From contig JALFOF010000105.1 of the NCBI GenBank assembly GCA_022773825.1, positions 1 to 64,000 of the forward strand: 64,000 nt of DNA, read 5' to 3'. This stretch comes from Prevotella sp. (GTDB lineage Bacteria; Bacteroidota; Bacteroidia; Bacteroidales; Bacteroidaceae). The position numbers were made by a program, and so were the translations under genes. The stretch's first letter is position 1, and the number at the start of each line of letters is the position of its first letter. Positions 38,347-47,142 of this stretch are shown here, one piece after another. The notes under the pieces are model-generated. The model worked only from the letters and a program-made list of their open reading frames with translations. It did no database searches and had not been told where the DNA came from.

Positions 38347-40431
38347 TCACTTTGCCGTCTCTTTCTTTTGCGCCTTCTCCCTCGCTTCCTTCATGTAGTC
38401 CTTCCACTTTTTCATGCCTTCAAAGATGCTGGGAGCCTTCTTGTGTTTCAACAGTCGGGGCTTGAACTTGAGGTCCTGCACGGAGTCTGTCTGCGTGTAC
38501 CAGAACATCACTGATATGTCAAACAGTTTCTTCGGCATGAACACCTCGCCCTCCGCCGTGGCACCGTCGCTGTGCACCATCGCCGTTATGCCGCTGAAGT
38601 TCATCCGCTTGAAGCGCACGCTGTCCACCTGAGCCTTGAGCCATCCTATGGGCAGCCTGCCGTTATGCTTTACCGGTCGCATGCGTTTTGACGCCACGCT
38701 GAAGCTGTACGTTGCGCTGGCATTGACATATCCCAGCCCCTTCACGTTCATCACGGTGCCAAGTTCCAAGGAGTCAGTGGCTATGTTGCCCGTCATCAGC
38801 TTCGTGTTGCCGTCTATGGTGAAGGCGAAATCAGCCTTGCCGTACTTGGTGAACAGCGTGCCAGAGAAGTCCTCGCGGCGGAAGTACACCGCCATCTGTC
38901 CGCGATAGCTTATATCGCCCAGCCTCCTCATCTGCCTGACCATCTTCATACGCACCTTCTTCGCAAAGTGCCCCACGATGGTTTCCTTTATCCCCTTGCG
39001 CGCGTTGAGGCTGATGTCGCTGAAACGCAGGCGCAGTTCGCGCCCTTTCAGCACGTCCAACATATTGCCTTGCGCAGTAAGGCGCAGGCGTTTGTCGCGG
39101 GTCGATATGTTGATATTACTGAAAGCCATCCTATTGAGCGTGCCACCGATGGTGACACTGAGGTGCAGCGGCGTGATGAAGTCGCTCAACACGGGTGCGA
39201 AAGGCCTGGCTATATCATGCAGAGTGACCCTCGCCGTCACAGGACAGTCACTCAACAGCACGTCCGTGAAGCGTCCGTCAGTGCCGCGCAGCAGTACGCC
39301 ATCCACCTTATTTATATGTATGGCAGTGTGCTGGAGTGCTATGTCGGCATCCGACAACGTCAGTGTGTCGCGCCGTTTCGCAATCTGTGCGGTGGCATCC
39401 ATGACATACAGCCCCGAAGCGCGGTCATAAGCGGAGAGCCGTCGCACCTCAGCCTTCACGCTGTCCGTGGTGGCGCACGTCACCGTGGCTTTCATGTTTA
39501 GCACTGCGTTGATATGCCCGGGGTCGAAATATCCGCGGTGTGGCCTGCCCGTCCGCTTGTGGGGGCGACCGTTGTCACGACGGTATGTCATGGTGTCCAC
39601 ACTTATTTCCATTGCCTTCGCCAGCGAGGGCTGCCAGCCTTCCTGCGTGGCGGTGAGCCTTGCGAAGCCCGACTGCCAGTCGCGGTAGCCGAACTTTGCC
39701 TGCTCCAGCACCGCTGTCCATCCTCCACGGCGTGTGGCATCATAGCTTGCCGCACCCAGTTCCATCGCCATTCCCGTCTTCTTCTCCCTCGCCGCCAAGC
39801 CTTCTAACAACACGGTGAGGCTGTCAGCCTCCTTTCTTATGCCACAACTCCGCAGTCCTACGTTGTCCAAACATAGGTGGTTGGCATCGAGGGTGTCGCC
39901 GCCGCGCATGGGTTCGGAGAGCACGTCCCATCGCAGGCATCCCCTGCTTAATGCCGCTGACAGCAGTTTCACGGTTATGCCGTGGGGTTCTCCCTGCCCT
40001 GCCGCATCGTCATCCTGCCGCTTTGCTGTCTTGAAGGCATCGAGGGCGAACTGGTAATTCGCCGCCGTGTCGCGCCGCACCTTATACATCACCGCACGCA
40101 CGCCGTGCAGTCTCACCTCGCTTACCACCACCTCCGAGCGCAACAGCGGCAACAGTTCCACCCTTGCGCTAAGCGTGTCCACGGCAAGCATCTCCACCCC
40201 TCGGCGGTCATCCACCCCCACTCCGTAGAGCACCACCCGCCTCTTTGCGAGGTTCACGCTGGCACTGTCGAGTCGCACCGCCGTGCCTAACTTCCCTGCG
40301 AGCATCTCCACGCCTCTGCCGCACAGCCAGTCACGCAGGTAGCGTGCGGCGAACACGCCGCCGATGACCACCGCGAGGAGGGTCACAGCAACCACGAGGA
40401 GCGGTATTATGTATGGTCTGCGGTGCGACAT
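38347..40431 (-). CDS. AsmA-like envelope protein
   Basis: A 694-residue protein with one N-terminal membrane helix (residues about 8-29) and a long beta-rich body in the envelope. The pattern around LDSASVNLAKRRVVLYGVGVDD and LSARVELLPLLRSEVVVSEVRLHGVRAVMYK is that of AsmA/TamB-like bridges thought to move lipids or support outer-membrane assembly. The C-terminus is highly basic (KKWKDYMKEAREKAQKKETAK). It lies between the GH115 fusion gene and the GH2 gene, with a hairpin repeat 4 bases before the ATG. Family call from overall pattern only. Confidence 0.7.
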   Translation of the reverse strand: MSHRRPYIIPLLVVAVTLLAVVIGGVFAARYLRDWLCGRGVEMLAGKLGTAVRLDSASVNLAKRRVVLYGVGVDDRRGVEMLAVDTLSARVELLPLLRSEVVVSEVRLHGVRAVMYKVRRDTAANYQFALDAFKTAKRQDDDAAGQGEPHGITVKLLSAALSRGCLRWDVLSEPMRGGDTLDANHLCLDNVGLRSCGIRKEADSLTVLLEGLAAREKKTGMAMELGAASYDATRRGGWTAVLEQAKFGYRDWQSGFARLTATQEGWQPSLAKAMEISVDTMTYRRDNGRPHKRTGRPHRGYFDPGHINAVLNMKATVTCATTDSVKAEVRRLSAYDRASGLYVMDATAQIAKRRDTLTLSDADIALQHTAIHINKVDGVLLRGTDGRFTDVLLSDCPVTARVTLHDIARPFAPVLSDFITPLHLSVTIGGTLNRMAFSNINISTRDKRLRLTAQGNMLDVLKGRELRLRFSDISLNARKGIKETIVGHFAKKVRMKMVRQMRRLGDISYRGQMAVYFRREDFSGTLFTKYGKADFAFTIDGNTKLMTGNIATDSLELGTVMNVKGLGYVNASATYSFSVASKRMRPVKHNGRLPIGWLKAQVDSVRFKRMNFSGITAMVHSDGATAEGEVFMPKKLFDISVMFWYTQTDSVQDLKFKPRLLKHKKAPSIFEGMKKWKDYMKEAREKAQKKETAK

Positions 40432-40435
40432 AGGG

Positions 40436-40622
40436 GTGTTTGGTGGTTTAGTTATTTTGGTGGTTTAGTTGTTTGGTGGTTTGGTTGTTTAGTTGTTTGA
40501 AAGCATCACTGCGTGCCGAGCGGTTTAGTTATTCGCAAGCGAATCGGCAAAGCCGAGCGATTTGTAAGTGACTGAATTGCTACATATAACCAAACAACTA
40601 AACAACTAAACAACCAAACAAC
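40436..40622. repeat. 8-bp-unit hairpin element J (GH115-AsmA gap)
   Basis: GTTTAGTT/GTTTGGTG units, an insert with TGCCGAGCGGTTTAG and a small TTCGCAAGCGAA palindrome, core GAATTGCTACATATAAC, and AACAACTAAAC units. The stop codon of the GH115 fusion (40622-40624) touches its right end, and the AsmA ATG is 4 bases from its left end. Confidence 0.9.
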
Positions 40623-43600
40623 TATTCTGCCCTCACAGGGAAGACGTAGAACTGCCGTTCCTTGCGAAAATCTATCATCCATTGGTCCATGATGATATGG
40701 TCATCAAGGGCTGTTACGGTGATGGTGTGACCGCCTTGGGTAAGCTCCACGTCGAGAGTGCGCAGTGCCTGCCCCCTGAGCACGTTGGTCTTCCATCGCT
40801 CGGAGCGGTAAGGCTCTTTCAGAGAGTACACCGTCGGCGCACCGCCGTCTATGCTTACGGCATAGCGTATGTCGCCCCTGTCATTAGCCTGGGTGGGTAT
40901 CATCGCCGTGCGCAGCACCGCCTTGCCCACCCGCTCCGTATAGAAGTCGAAGCGAAGCGATGCGCCTTTGGCTATGCTCACAGCCTTCATGCTGTGACCG
41001 AGCATCTCCACTGGCCGCACATTGCCCGTGCTGCTGTCGTAGGTGCAGGCGTTTCGCACTATACAACCATCGAGGGCAGCCTTCGTAAGCGGTCTGCTCT
41101 TGCAGCGACGCAGTATCGTGCTGTCAGTGGTGGCATAGTCGGCAAAGACTGGAAGCCCACGCGGCGCGGCACTCATCAATCCCTTCCACTTGCCACCGCC
41201 GAGGCTGTTGTAGCGTGAGGTGAGGCGTTTTATCTCCTCTTGGTATGCCATCGCCGTCACGGTGTCGCCCAACTGCGCCTCCAGATGCTTGTGCGCCATG
41301 GCAGCGGCGCAGTGCACGGGATACGTGACGTGCGCGAAGTATGCGTCGTCCTCACGCCCCTCGCTGTCCACTATGGCACAGATGCTGTCGTAATCTTCAA
41401 GGTATCGTTCCAGTTCCCCGCCGAACTCCGTCTCCGAGAACTCTGTGTCTTTAGGCAGGGAGTTGCCGCGCGGATATTTCTTCTTGTCCAGTTCCGTCTG
41501 CGTCCAGCCCATAAACTCGGGCTTCCTCATGCCGCAGAGCTGGTAGTAACGCTCCATCGCCGGCGCAATCCTGCTGGCGGTGCGCTGCCCGAACTGCTGT
41601 GCGAGCCAGGAGCGGAGGTGGCTTCGCAGCGTGGTGGACGTGACACTGTTGATGTCCCAAGCCATGTCCATGGCGAGGGATAGCTGGTATGCCGCCACCT
41701 TAGGGTCGTGTACGTTTATTATCCACATCTTTTTCGCACCCATATCGTAAGCCAGTCGCAGCTCGTTATACACCAGCCCCGGCTGCGTTGTGGTGAGCCA
41801 TAGGTAGTCGTGAGGACGCCCCCAGTAGCTGAGGTGGTAGTACACGCCTGCCCCTCCGCTTCTCTTCTGCTGCTCCGCGTCGCTCAGCCGCGTCATGTAG
41901 CCATAGTTGTCGTCACACCACATCAGCGTCACGTCATCAGGCACACGCAGCCCGCTCTCGTAGATTTGCAGCACCTCCTTGTACGGTATGAACACCTGCG
42001 GCACATTGTCCACGTCCTTTGAGTAGTACTTCGCTATCAGTTCCCGCTGGCTGTCAATGACGCTTTGCAGTCCGCGGAGCTTCTCGTCCGCCGTCTTCAC
42101 GCCCTCCATGGAGCCGTCGTGTATGCCCCTCATGCCTATGGTGAACAGTGCTTCCTGCCCTTTCACCTCCACAAGGCGTTCTTTCCAGTAGTCGAGCACC
42201 GCGGAACGGTTGGTGATGAAGTTGTATGCGCCGCGCTTTTTCTTGTCCCATTCGCCTGTGTTGCTGCGCAGGATAGGCTCGCAGTGGGATGAACCTATCA
42301 CTATTCCGCACGAGTCTGCCATCTCCCTGTTTCCCTTTATGGTGAAAAACGGCTTGGTCACCTCGTGCATCGCCGGCCACAGGGCATTAGCTCTAAGCCT
42401 CAGCAGCAACTGGAATATGCGCTTGTATGTCTTCGGTCCTATCGCCCCCTTGGGCAGTTCGGGTTCCACTGTCTTGTTAGCCCATTGCAGGGTGCTCCAG
42501 TCTTCGTCGTTGATGAATATGCCCCTGTACTCCACGGAGGGGCTTTGCAGGGTCTCGTCCTCACTGCCGAAGGTCAGCGAGCCTTTCTTCTCCGGCACCA
42601 CGTCGCCCCACCACACCCACGGTGACACGCCCGCCTTGCGCGAAAGTTCAAGTATTCCGTATGCCGTACCCCTGCCATTGTTGCCCACGACGATGATTTT
42701 GCCGTCACGTTCTCCAAGGAAAAAGGCGTCCTTGGTGTCCATAAGGCGCGGTGTGAGCACGTTCATCTTGCTGAGAGCCTTCAGCGTCTTGGCGTTAGCC
42801 TCGTCCAGCTGGTATATCTCTATCTTCGCCTTGTGGCGGCTGTGCGCCTCCATGCCCGTGACAGCCTCCATGTCGCCGCGGAACATTTGCAGGGCTATAT
42901 CGACCACTGGCGATGCCTTTCCCACGACGTTGTAGCCCACGGGGTGCTGCCCGTCATACCACTGCACGGCGGAGAACGCTGGCAGTGAGAGGAAGAAGGC
43001 AAGGAGGAAGCAGAGCAGTCCGCCAGTCAGTCCGCCCAAGAACTCCTTTACATTATCCACCGCCATGCGCGTGAGCCTCTGACGGGCAGCCAGCGTAGCC
43101 CACGCTATATGGGGCGTTATGCAGCAGTTACGCGCCCCTATCAGCGGCGACCCATCCCGCGGCGGCTCTTCTTCCAGCACGTCAAGTCCCGCCGCCGCTA
43201 TCCTGCCGCTGTTCAGCGCAGCGGCGAGTGCCTGCTCGTCCACCAGCGGCCCGCGGCCGGTGTTTATCAGAACCGCCGTGGGTTTCATCATGGACAAGGT
43301 CTTTTCATTGATGATATGCCTCGTGGCATCGGTCAGCGGGCAGTGCAGGCTCACGATGTCAGCACTGCCGAAAAAGTCATCCATCGTGTCAGCCTGCGCC
43401 ACATAATCCGGCACGTCCGGGCGCGCCGCCGCGCCATCCCTCAGCGAGGGTGCCACCAGCACTCCCATTCCGAAGGCGCAGGCTATGGAAGCCACCGCCC
43501 TGCCCGTGTTGCCGAAGCCCACTATGCCGAGCGTCTGTCCTGCCAGCTCCACCTGCGGCGACACCGTATAGGTGAAGTCGGGACACCTGCCCCACTCGCC

Positions 43601-43999
43601 TTCGCTGACAGAACGCCCGTGGAGCGCCACGCCGTTGGCGATGTTGAGGATGTGGGCGAAGGTGAGCTGCGCCACCGAGGCGGTGCTGTATGCCGGCACG
43701 TTCCTAACAACTATGCCGCGCCTGCGTGCCGCCTCCATGTCAATCACGTTGCACCCCGTGGCAAGCACACCGATATACTTGAGCTTTGGCAGCCGCGCCA
43801 TCACCCCGTCGGTCATCAACACCTTGTTGGTGATGACGATATCAGCCTCCGCCGCGCGCTCCACCACCAGCTCCGGCGGCGTGCGTTCATACGTGGTGAA
43901 GGAGCAGTATCCGCCGCCCGGGGCGGGTATCGTCTGCCACTGCCGCAGGTTTATGTCGCCAGGGTTGGCGGCATAGCCGTCAAGTTGTACTATGTTCAT
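40622..43999 (-). CDS. D-2-hydroxyacid dehydrogenase fused in frame to a GH115 alpha-glucuronidase
   Basis: One frame of 1125 residues. Residues 1-322 are a complete D-2-hydroxyacid dehydrogenase: NAD motif GFGNTG (161-166), active-site Arg249 (NTGRG), Glu278 (EEEPP) and His297 (TPHIAW). Residues 324-344 (GLTGGLLCFLLAFFLSLPAFSA) look exactly like a signal peptide. Residues 345-1125 are a GH115 enzyme that removes glucuronic acid from xylan (WPAMHEVTKPFF, GMRGIHDGSMEG, WCDDNYGYMTRL). A cytoplasmic enzyme fused through an internal signal sequence is odd. Possible readings are a lost stop codon, an internal start (ATG of MAVDNVKEF near residue 312) or a sequencing error. It has its own promoter. 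Confidence 0.85.
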   Translation of the reverse strand: MNIVQLDGYAANPGDINLRQWQTIPAPGGGYCSFTTYERTPPELVVERAAEADIVITNKVLMTDGVMARLPKLKYIGVLATGCNVIDMEAARRRGIVVRNVPAYSTASVAQLTFAHILNIANGVALHGRSVSEGEWGRCPDFTYTVSPQVELAGQTLGIVGFGNTGRAVASIACAFGMGVLVAPSLRDGAAARPDVPDYVAQADTMDDFFGSADIVSLHCPLTDATRHIINEKTLSMMKPTAVLINTGRGPLVDEQALAAALNSGRIAAAGLDVLEEEPPRDGSPLIGARNCCITPHIAWATLAARQRLTRMAVDNVKEFLGGLTGGLLCFLLAFFLSLPAFSAVQWYDGQHPVGYNVVGKASPVVDIALQMFRGDMEAVTGMEAHSRHKAKIEIYQLDEANAKTLKALSKMNVLTPRLMDTKDAFFLGERDGKIIVVGNNGRGTAYGILELSRKAGVSPWVWWGDVVPEKKGSLTFGSEDETLQSPSVEYRGIFINDEDWSTLQWANKTVEPELPKGAIGPKTYKRIFQLLLRLRANALWPAMHEVTKPFFTIKGNREMADSCGIVIGSSHCEPILRSNTGEWDKKKRGAYNFITNRSAVLDYWKERLVEVKGQEALFTIGMRGIHDGSMEGVKTADEKLRGLQSVIDSQRELIAKYYSKDVDNVPQVFIPYKEVLQIYESGLRVPDDVTLMWCDDNYGYMTRLSDAEQQKRSGGAGVYYHLSYWGRPHDYLWLTTTQPGLVYNELRLAYDMGAKKMWIINVHDPKVAAYQLSLAMDMAWDINSVTSTTLRSHLRSWLAQQFGQRTASRIAPAMERYYQLCGMRKPEFMGWTQTELDKKKYPRGNSLPKDTEFSETEFGGELERYLEDYDSICAIVDSEGREDDAYFAHVTYPVHCAAAMAHKHLEAQLGDTVTAMAYQEEIKRLTSRYNSLGGGKWKGLMSAAPRGLPVFADYATTDSTILRRCKSRPLTKAALDGCIVRNACTYDSSTGNVRPVEMLGHSMKAVSIAKGASLRFDFYTERVGKAVLRTAMIPTQANDRGDIRYAVSIDGGAPTVYSLKEPYRSERWKTNVLRGQALRTLDVELTQGGHTITVTALDDHIIMDQWMIDFRKERQFYVFPVRAE

Positions 44000-44038
44000 A
44001 TTTGCTAAAGGTCAGTATGTTAATATTGTTGCTGATTG

Positions 44039-44070
44039 CAAAGGTAATCAAAACATTTGACACAAACAAA
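44039..44070 (-). promoter_or_regulatory. Promoter of the dehydrogenase-GH115 gene
   Basis: On the minus strand TTTG (44070-44067) and TACCTTTG (44046-44039) are separated by 20 bases. The leader to the ATG at 43999 would be about 33 bases. No second promoter motif was seen before the GH115 part. Confidence 0.78.
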
Positions 44071-44329
44071 CTTTTGGCTGTATTTTTACGGGGAAGTGGC
44101 GGCGGTGTGCTGTATTCCACCGTGCATTGGTTTCGTTTCAAGATGTAAGCAAATAGGCTTTTTCCGTGACATATTGATTTTGAAAAATGCTTGCCGGAAA
44201 ATGCGAACCAGAGAATTACAGGTGGGGCGTGCGGTGTTTTTATCGATACATATTACCTTTACGAGAGTCAACAATACGGTTTTGCGACATTTTCGCATAT
44301 TCATTGCGCTGCGATAGCAGTGGTTTGGC

Positions 44330-44400
44330 GGTGTAATGGCTATGCTTTTGCATCCTTAAAGCATAGCTTTTGCATTGTAATCGCTATGCTTTTACAACGC
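44330..44400. repeat. 22-bp repeat array, 3 copies
   Basis: Two direct copies (GTAATGGCTATGCTTTTGC and GTAATCGCTATGCTTTTAC, cores at 44335 and 44379, 44 apart) flank a copy in the other orientation (TAAAGCATAG at about 44357). Spacing keeps to 22 bases even with one unit inverted. Confidence 0.85.
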
Positions 44401-44613
44401 TTGCGACTCCAAAACGAAGCCACAAAAGTATAACACACTAAAGCACAAAGGTTTAACTATTCTGTCCGAGATTTGCGTATTTCAAGGCGGATTGCGGTTT
44501 CGTGGATTTCACGGGCTTATTTTGGGGGACGTAAACGAGCAGAGTGTCACGTTTTGTGGTGGAAAGATGACAATATGAAAAACAAGCTGGAGCAGTGCCG
44601 CAGATATTCCGTT

Positions 44614-44671
44614 AGTCCTTAAAAGTGTCCTCTTTTGTCAACAGAATACAAAAGGGACACTTTTAAGGACT
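44614..44671. repeat. 58-bp palindrome
   Basis: AGTCCTTAAAAGTGTCC (44614-44630) is perfectly complementary to GGACACTTTTAAGGACT (44655-44671), and the stem continues with CTTTTGT facing ACAAAAG. It is isolated in non-coding DNA, far from any stop codon, so it is not an obvious terminator. It may be a REP-like element or joined element ends. Confidence 0.85.
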
Positions 44672-44783
44672 TTCTGTTTCCATGCCTAAGCGTTTTAGAA
44701 GGAATACCGATAGTGCTGGTGAGCAATTTTTACGGGAACCTCAACACGGTGCTACGAGAGTTCCCTCTCGACGTTTTCTTCTC

Positions 44784-44897
44784 TTTAGTTGTTTAGTTGT
44801 TTGGTTGTTTGGTTGTTTAGTTGTTTAGTTGTTGGTCTTTCGGTTTGGAGCGAAGTGACCTCCAAACCTCCCACCCACAACCTCCAAACCTTCAACT
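44784..44897. repeat. Mixed 8-bp-unit hairpin element K
   Basis: GTTTAGTT/GTTTGGTT units run into TTTCGGTTTGGAGCGAAG and then CCTCCAAACC/CCTCCCACCC units. It joins the GTTTAGTT and GGTTTGGAG unit types in one element. It ends at the stop codon of the outer-membrane-like protein gene (44896). Confidence 0.8.
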
Positions 44898-45648
44898 ATA
44901 TCTTCATCTTCAAGCCCAGGGAGAGGCTGAGGATGTCTTTTAGGGGGATGGAGCCGTTTACGAATTTGCTGACCACGTAGAGGTCGCAGGTGGATAGTTC
45001 CCATACGAAACTACATTCCTTGGCGAGGAAACGTTTTTCTTTTGGTATATGGATAGTATAGCGCTGACCGACGAAGAGGTGGAAACGTATCTTCGATGAG
45101 AACCTGTAATAGTCTCTATCGGGATAACGCTCTGGTTCTTTCGTCCAATAGTCTTTACTCAGCACGGAGTTGAGGAACAATCCGCAAGAAAGTGGTTGCC
45201 ACGTGAACCAATGTCTGCCGCCGTCACGTTCATGGGTGCGATACAAGCCCTTGGTCCACGGCACGTAAGTCTGGCGCAGGGTGAAGGTCACGAAAGCATC
45301 GTCCTTGTCGTATTTCGGCACAAAGCCGAACATCAAGTCTGTCTCCCACTGCCTATGCTTGCCATACTCCCAACCCACACCGAGGTTAACAAGTCCTATG
45401 CTGCCAGCATACTGGAGGCGATAGAAGCTGGGCAACAGTGCCATCCACACTCTGTGGCTGCGCGCTATGCGCTTTTCATATTGTTCTATCCTGCGGTTCA
45501 GCTTCGCTACGGTGTCTTGTTCCATTGTGTCAGCGATGACAATAGTGTCTTGTTTCATAGTGTCAGCGATGACTACGGTGTCTGCCTGCTCCTGCGAGAA
45601 TGTGGCAAGAGGCAGGAGTGTGAGCAGACTAATAATCAACTGTTTCAT
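44896..45648 (-). CDS. Exported protein, probable outer-membrane barrel, unknown function
   Basis: A 250-residue protein with signal peptide (MKQLIISLLTLLPLATFS). Next comes a direct repeat of about eleven residues (DTVVIADTMKQ / DTIVIADTMEQ / DTVAK), a short coiled coil (KLNRRIEQYEKRIA) and then aromatic-rich beta segments ending in SLGLKMKI, as in small outer-membrane barrels. It overlaps the metallophosphoesterase gene upstream by 20 bases, so the two are probably co-translated. I do not recognise a family. Confidence 0.7.
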   Translation of the reverse strand: MKQLIISLLTLLPLATFSQEQADTVVIADTMKQDTIVIADTMEQDTVAKLNRRIEQYEKRIARSHRVWMALLPSFYRLQYAGSIGLVNLGVGWEYGKHRQWETDLMFGFVPKYDKDDAFVTFTLRQTYVPWTKGLYRTHERDGGRHWFTWQPLSCGLFLNSVLSKDYWTKEPERYPDRDYYRFSSKIRFHLFVGQRYTIHIPKEKRFLAKECSFVWELSTCDLYVVSKFVNGSIPLKDILSLSLGLKMKI

Positions 45649-46438
45649 AGCTATACCCTTTCTCGTTTACGGTGAATACATAGTACTGTCTGTCTTTGGC
45701 GCAGGTTATCTGGTAATACATCATGCCATCGCCGAAAGGCTCGTGCGCTTCGGTGGCGTGACCATGACCGTGTATGCAGCAAAGTGGATTTTTAAGGGCG
45801 AGTATCTCATATTCGAAGGCCTTCGCTACGTTGTTGTTGAACTCGTCGCTGAACGGTCCCACGTGCATCACCATGATGGTGTTGGTGCTGAAGGTGTCGT
45901 CCCTGAAGCTCTCGATATACTGCAAGTCTGGCACAGGCAACGAGAAGTCGAACTCCAGTGCGTTGGTGTCAAGGCATATAAAACGTGTAGGACCAGCCAC
46001 GAATGAGAAGTTTTCTTTGCCGAACATTGTGCGGAAGACGTCTTTGCCGCTGCCTATGCAGTCGTGATTGCCAATGAGCACGACGTATGGCACGGTGAGT
46101 TTATTGAGGATTCTCTGCTGCCATTCAAACTCTTTCGTCACTCCAAAGTCGGTAAGGTCTCCGCCATGTATCACGAAGTCTATGTCCTTGCGGGCGTTGA
46201 TGTGCGCCACCTCGTCTTCCGTTTCATCGTACCACCGCTGCGTATCGCTGATAAAGGCGAAGCGTATCTCCGTCTTTCCTTTGGTGTTCTGCTCTATTCT
46301 CGCCATGTTGCGGGCGTTGATATCAGTGTCGCCATCAATGTTCCCGTCGTAGGGATGGATGTCTATGAGGTCGCAGGAGGCGCATAGTAACAATGCGGAA
46401 ATGCCTGTTCCTGCTGTTCTTAGGATGTTGTGTATCAT
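45629..46438 (-). CDS. Calcineurin-like metallophosphoesterase lipoprotein
   Basis: A 269-residue lipoprotein (lipobox LLCASC, Cys22) with the full two-metal phosphoesterase set: SDTQ (Asp65), GGDLTD (92-97), GNHD (123-126), MHVGPF and GHGHATE near the C-terminus. It would hydrolyse phosphomonoesters or diesters at the cell envelope, substrate unknown. The final His-x-His motif is intact, so it should be active. It overlaps the next gene. A -7 motif lies upstream at 46549-46556. Confidence 0.88.
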   Translation of the reverse strand: MIHNILRTAGTGISALLLCASCDLIDIHPYDGNIDGDTDINARNMARIEQNTKGKTEIRFAFISDTQRWYDETEDEVAHINARKDIDFVIHGGDLTDFGVTKEFEWQQRILNKLTVPYVVLIGNHDCIGSGKDVFRTMFGKENFSFVAGPTRFICLDTNALEFDFSLPVPDLQYIESFRDDTFSTNTIMVMHVGPFSDEFNNNVAKAFEYEILALKNPLCCIHGHGHATEAHEPFGDGMMYYQITCAKDRQYYVFTVNEKGYSYETVDY

Positions 46439-46548
46439 ATTGCTTAGGGGTTGGTAATGGTCTTGGTTGGGGTTCTTCCCGTTTAGGGGGAGTGATAGCC
46501 AGACGGAAGAATCCGCCGGGCACGAGGAGGAAGGGTGATTTCCTGGTG

Positions 46549-46556
46549 CAAATTTA
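46549..46556 (-). promoter_or_regulatory. -7 motif TAAATTTG before the phosphoesterase gene
   Basis: CAAATTTA on the plus strand reads TAAATTTG on the minus strand, matching TAnnTTTG, about 110 bases before the ATG at 46438. The -33 position falls in the terminator of the gene before it and has TTTC rather than TTTG. Confidence 0.5.
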
Positions 46557-46562
46557 CGAATA

Positions 46563-46600
46563 AAAAAGGCGCAAGAGAAATTTCCTGCGCCTTTTTATTG
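46563..46600 (-). terminator. Rho-independent terminator of the small charged protein gene
   Basis: Read on the minus strand, GGCGCAGG and CTTGCGCC form a stem around AAATTTCT and are followed by six T (46568-46563). The plus strand has a matching AAAAAAGGCGC...GCGCCTTTTT layout, so it could work both ways. It lies 18 bases past the stop at 46618. Confidence 0.88.
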
Positions 46601-46617
46601 TTCTTTTTTGCATTTTT

Positions 46618-47004
46618 TCAGTCTGCTTTCTCTTGTTTTGAGTAATAGTCCTCCCAGTCCTTCATTGCTTTCTGCCAGTCGGCGGCTTCGTCGTGGGTTC
46701 CTTCCGCCATTTCCTCGCTGCGTTTCTGCTCCGCGTCACGTTGCTTGTCGCGCTCACGTTTCGCCTTCATATCGGCGATAGTGGCATCGTCGAGTATCAC
46801 GATGGCGTGGCGTTCTATTGCCGCATATAGCTCATCGAGTCCGAAGTTCTTACCCGGAACGTTGAAATCAGAGATGCTGAACTCGTAGTCAACGCGCAGT
46901 ACGTGGCGTATTGCCTTTTGCTTCAACCGGTTTGCCTTCTCTTTCATCTTGAGCAGCTTGGCTATCTCAAGTATCTCTTTCTGTGAAAATTTATTTCTTC
47001 CCAT
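46618..47004 (-). CDS. Small charged helical protein, unknown function
   Basis: A 128-residue cytoplasmic protein without signal peptide or membrane helix. The N-terminal half has a helix KFSQKEILEIAKLLKMKEKANRLKQ then a beta-type segment (RVDYEFSISDFN, HAIVILDD). The C-terminal half is a long Lys/Glu/Asp/Arg helix. Similar short proteins occur in Bacteroidales, with no assigned role that I know. It starts one base before a hairpin repeat and ends at a strong terminator. Confidence 0.7.
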   Translation of the reverse strand: MGRNKFSQKEILEIAKLLKMKEKANRLKQKAIRHVLRVDYEFSISDFNVPGKNFGLDELYAAIERHAIVILDDATIADMKAKRERDKQRDAEQKRSEEMAEGTHDEAADWQKAMKDWEDYYSKQEKAD

Positions 47005-47140
47005 GTGGTTGGTGGTTTGGTGGTTTAGTGTTTGGTGGTTTAGTTCTTGCCTGCGGCAAGCGGCAGAGCCGAGCGATTTAGTGGTTTAGCGCTCGTTACC
47101 ATTAACCAAACAACTAAACCACCAAACCACTAAACAACTC
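47005..47140. repeat. 8-bp-unit hairpin element L
   Basis: GTTTGGTG/GTTTAGTG units, an insert CTTGCCTGCGGCAAGCGGC (itself a small hairpin) with AGAGCCGAGCGATTTAG, a core CGTTACCATTAACC, then AACAACTAAAC/ACCACCAAAC units. It touches the ATG at 47004 and ends 2 bases from the chromate-transporter stop at 47143. Confidence 0.88.
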
Positions 47141-47142
47141 CT

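Larger units (their letters stand above)
44071..44783. other. Long non-coding stretch with repeats
   Basis: No supportable gene. Short open frames on both strands (for example 44057-44317) lack any recognisable family or start signal. It contains three 22-bp-family units (44330-44400) and a strong palindrome (44614-44671), listed separately. The rest is unremarkable. Confidence 0.6.

Noticed and set aside
44057-44317. Possible small gene in the long gap after the GH115 fusion
   Set aside because: Frames exist on both strands but neither has a recognisable domain or a promoter and start in the right place. One would begin inside the promoter of the fusion gene.
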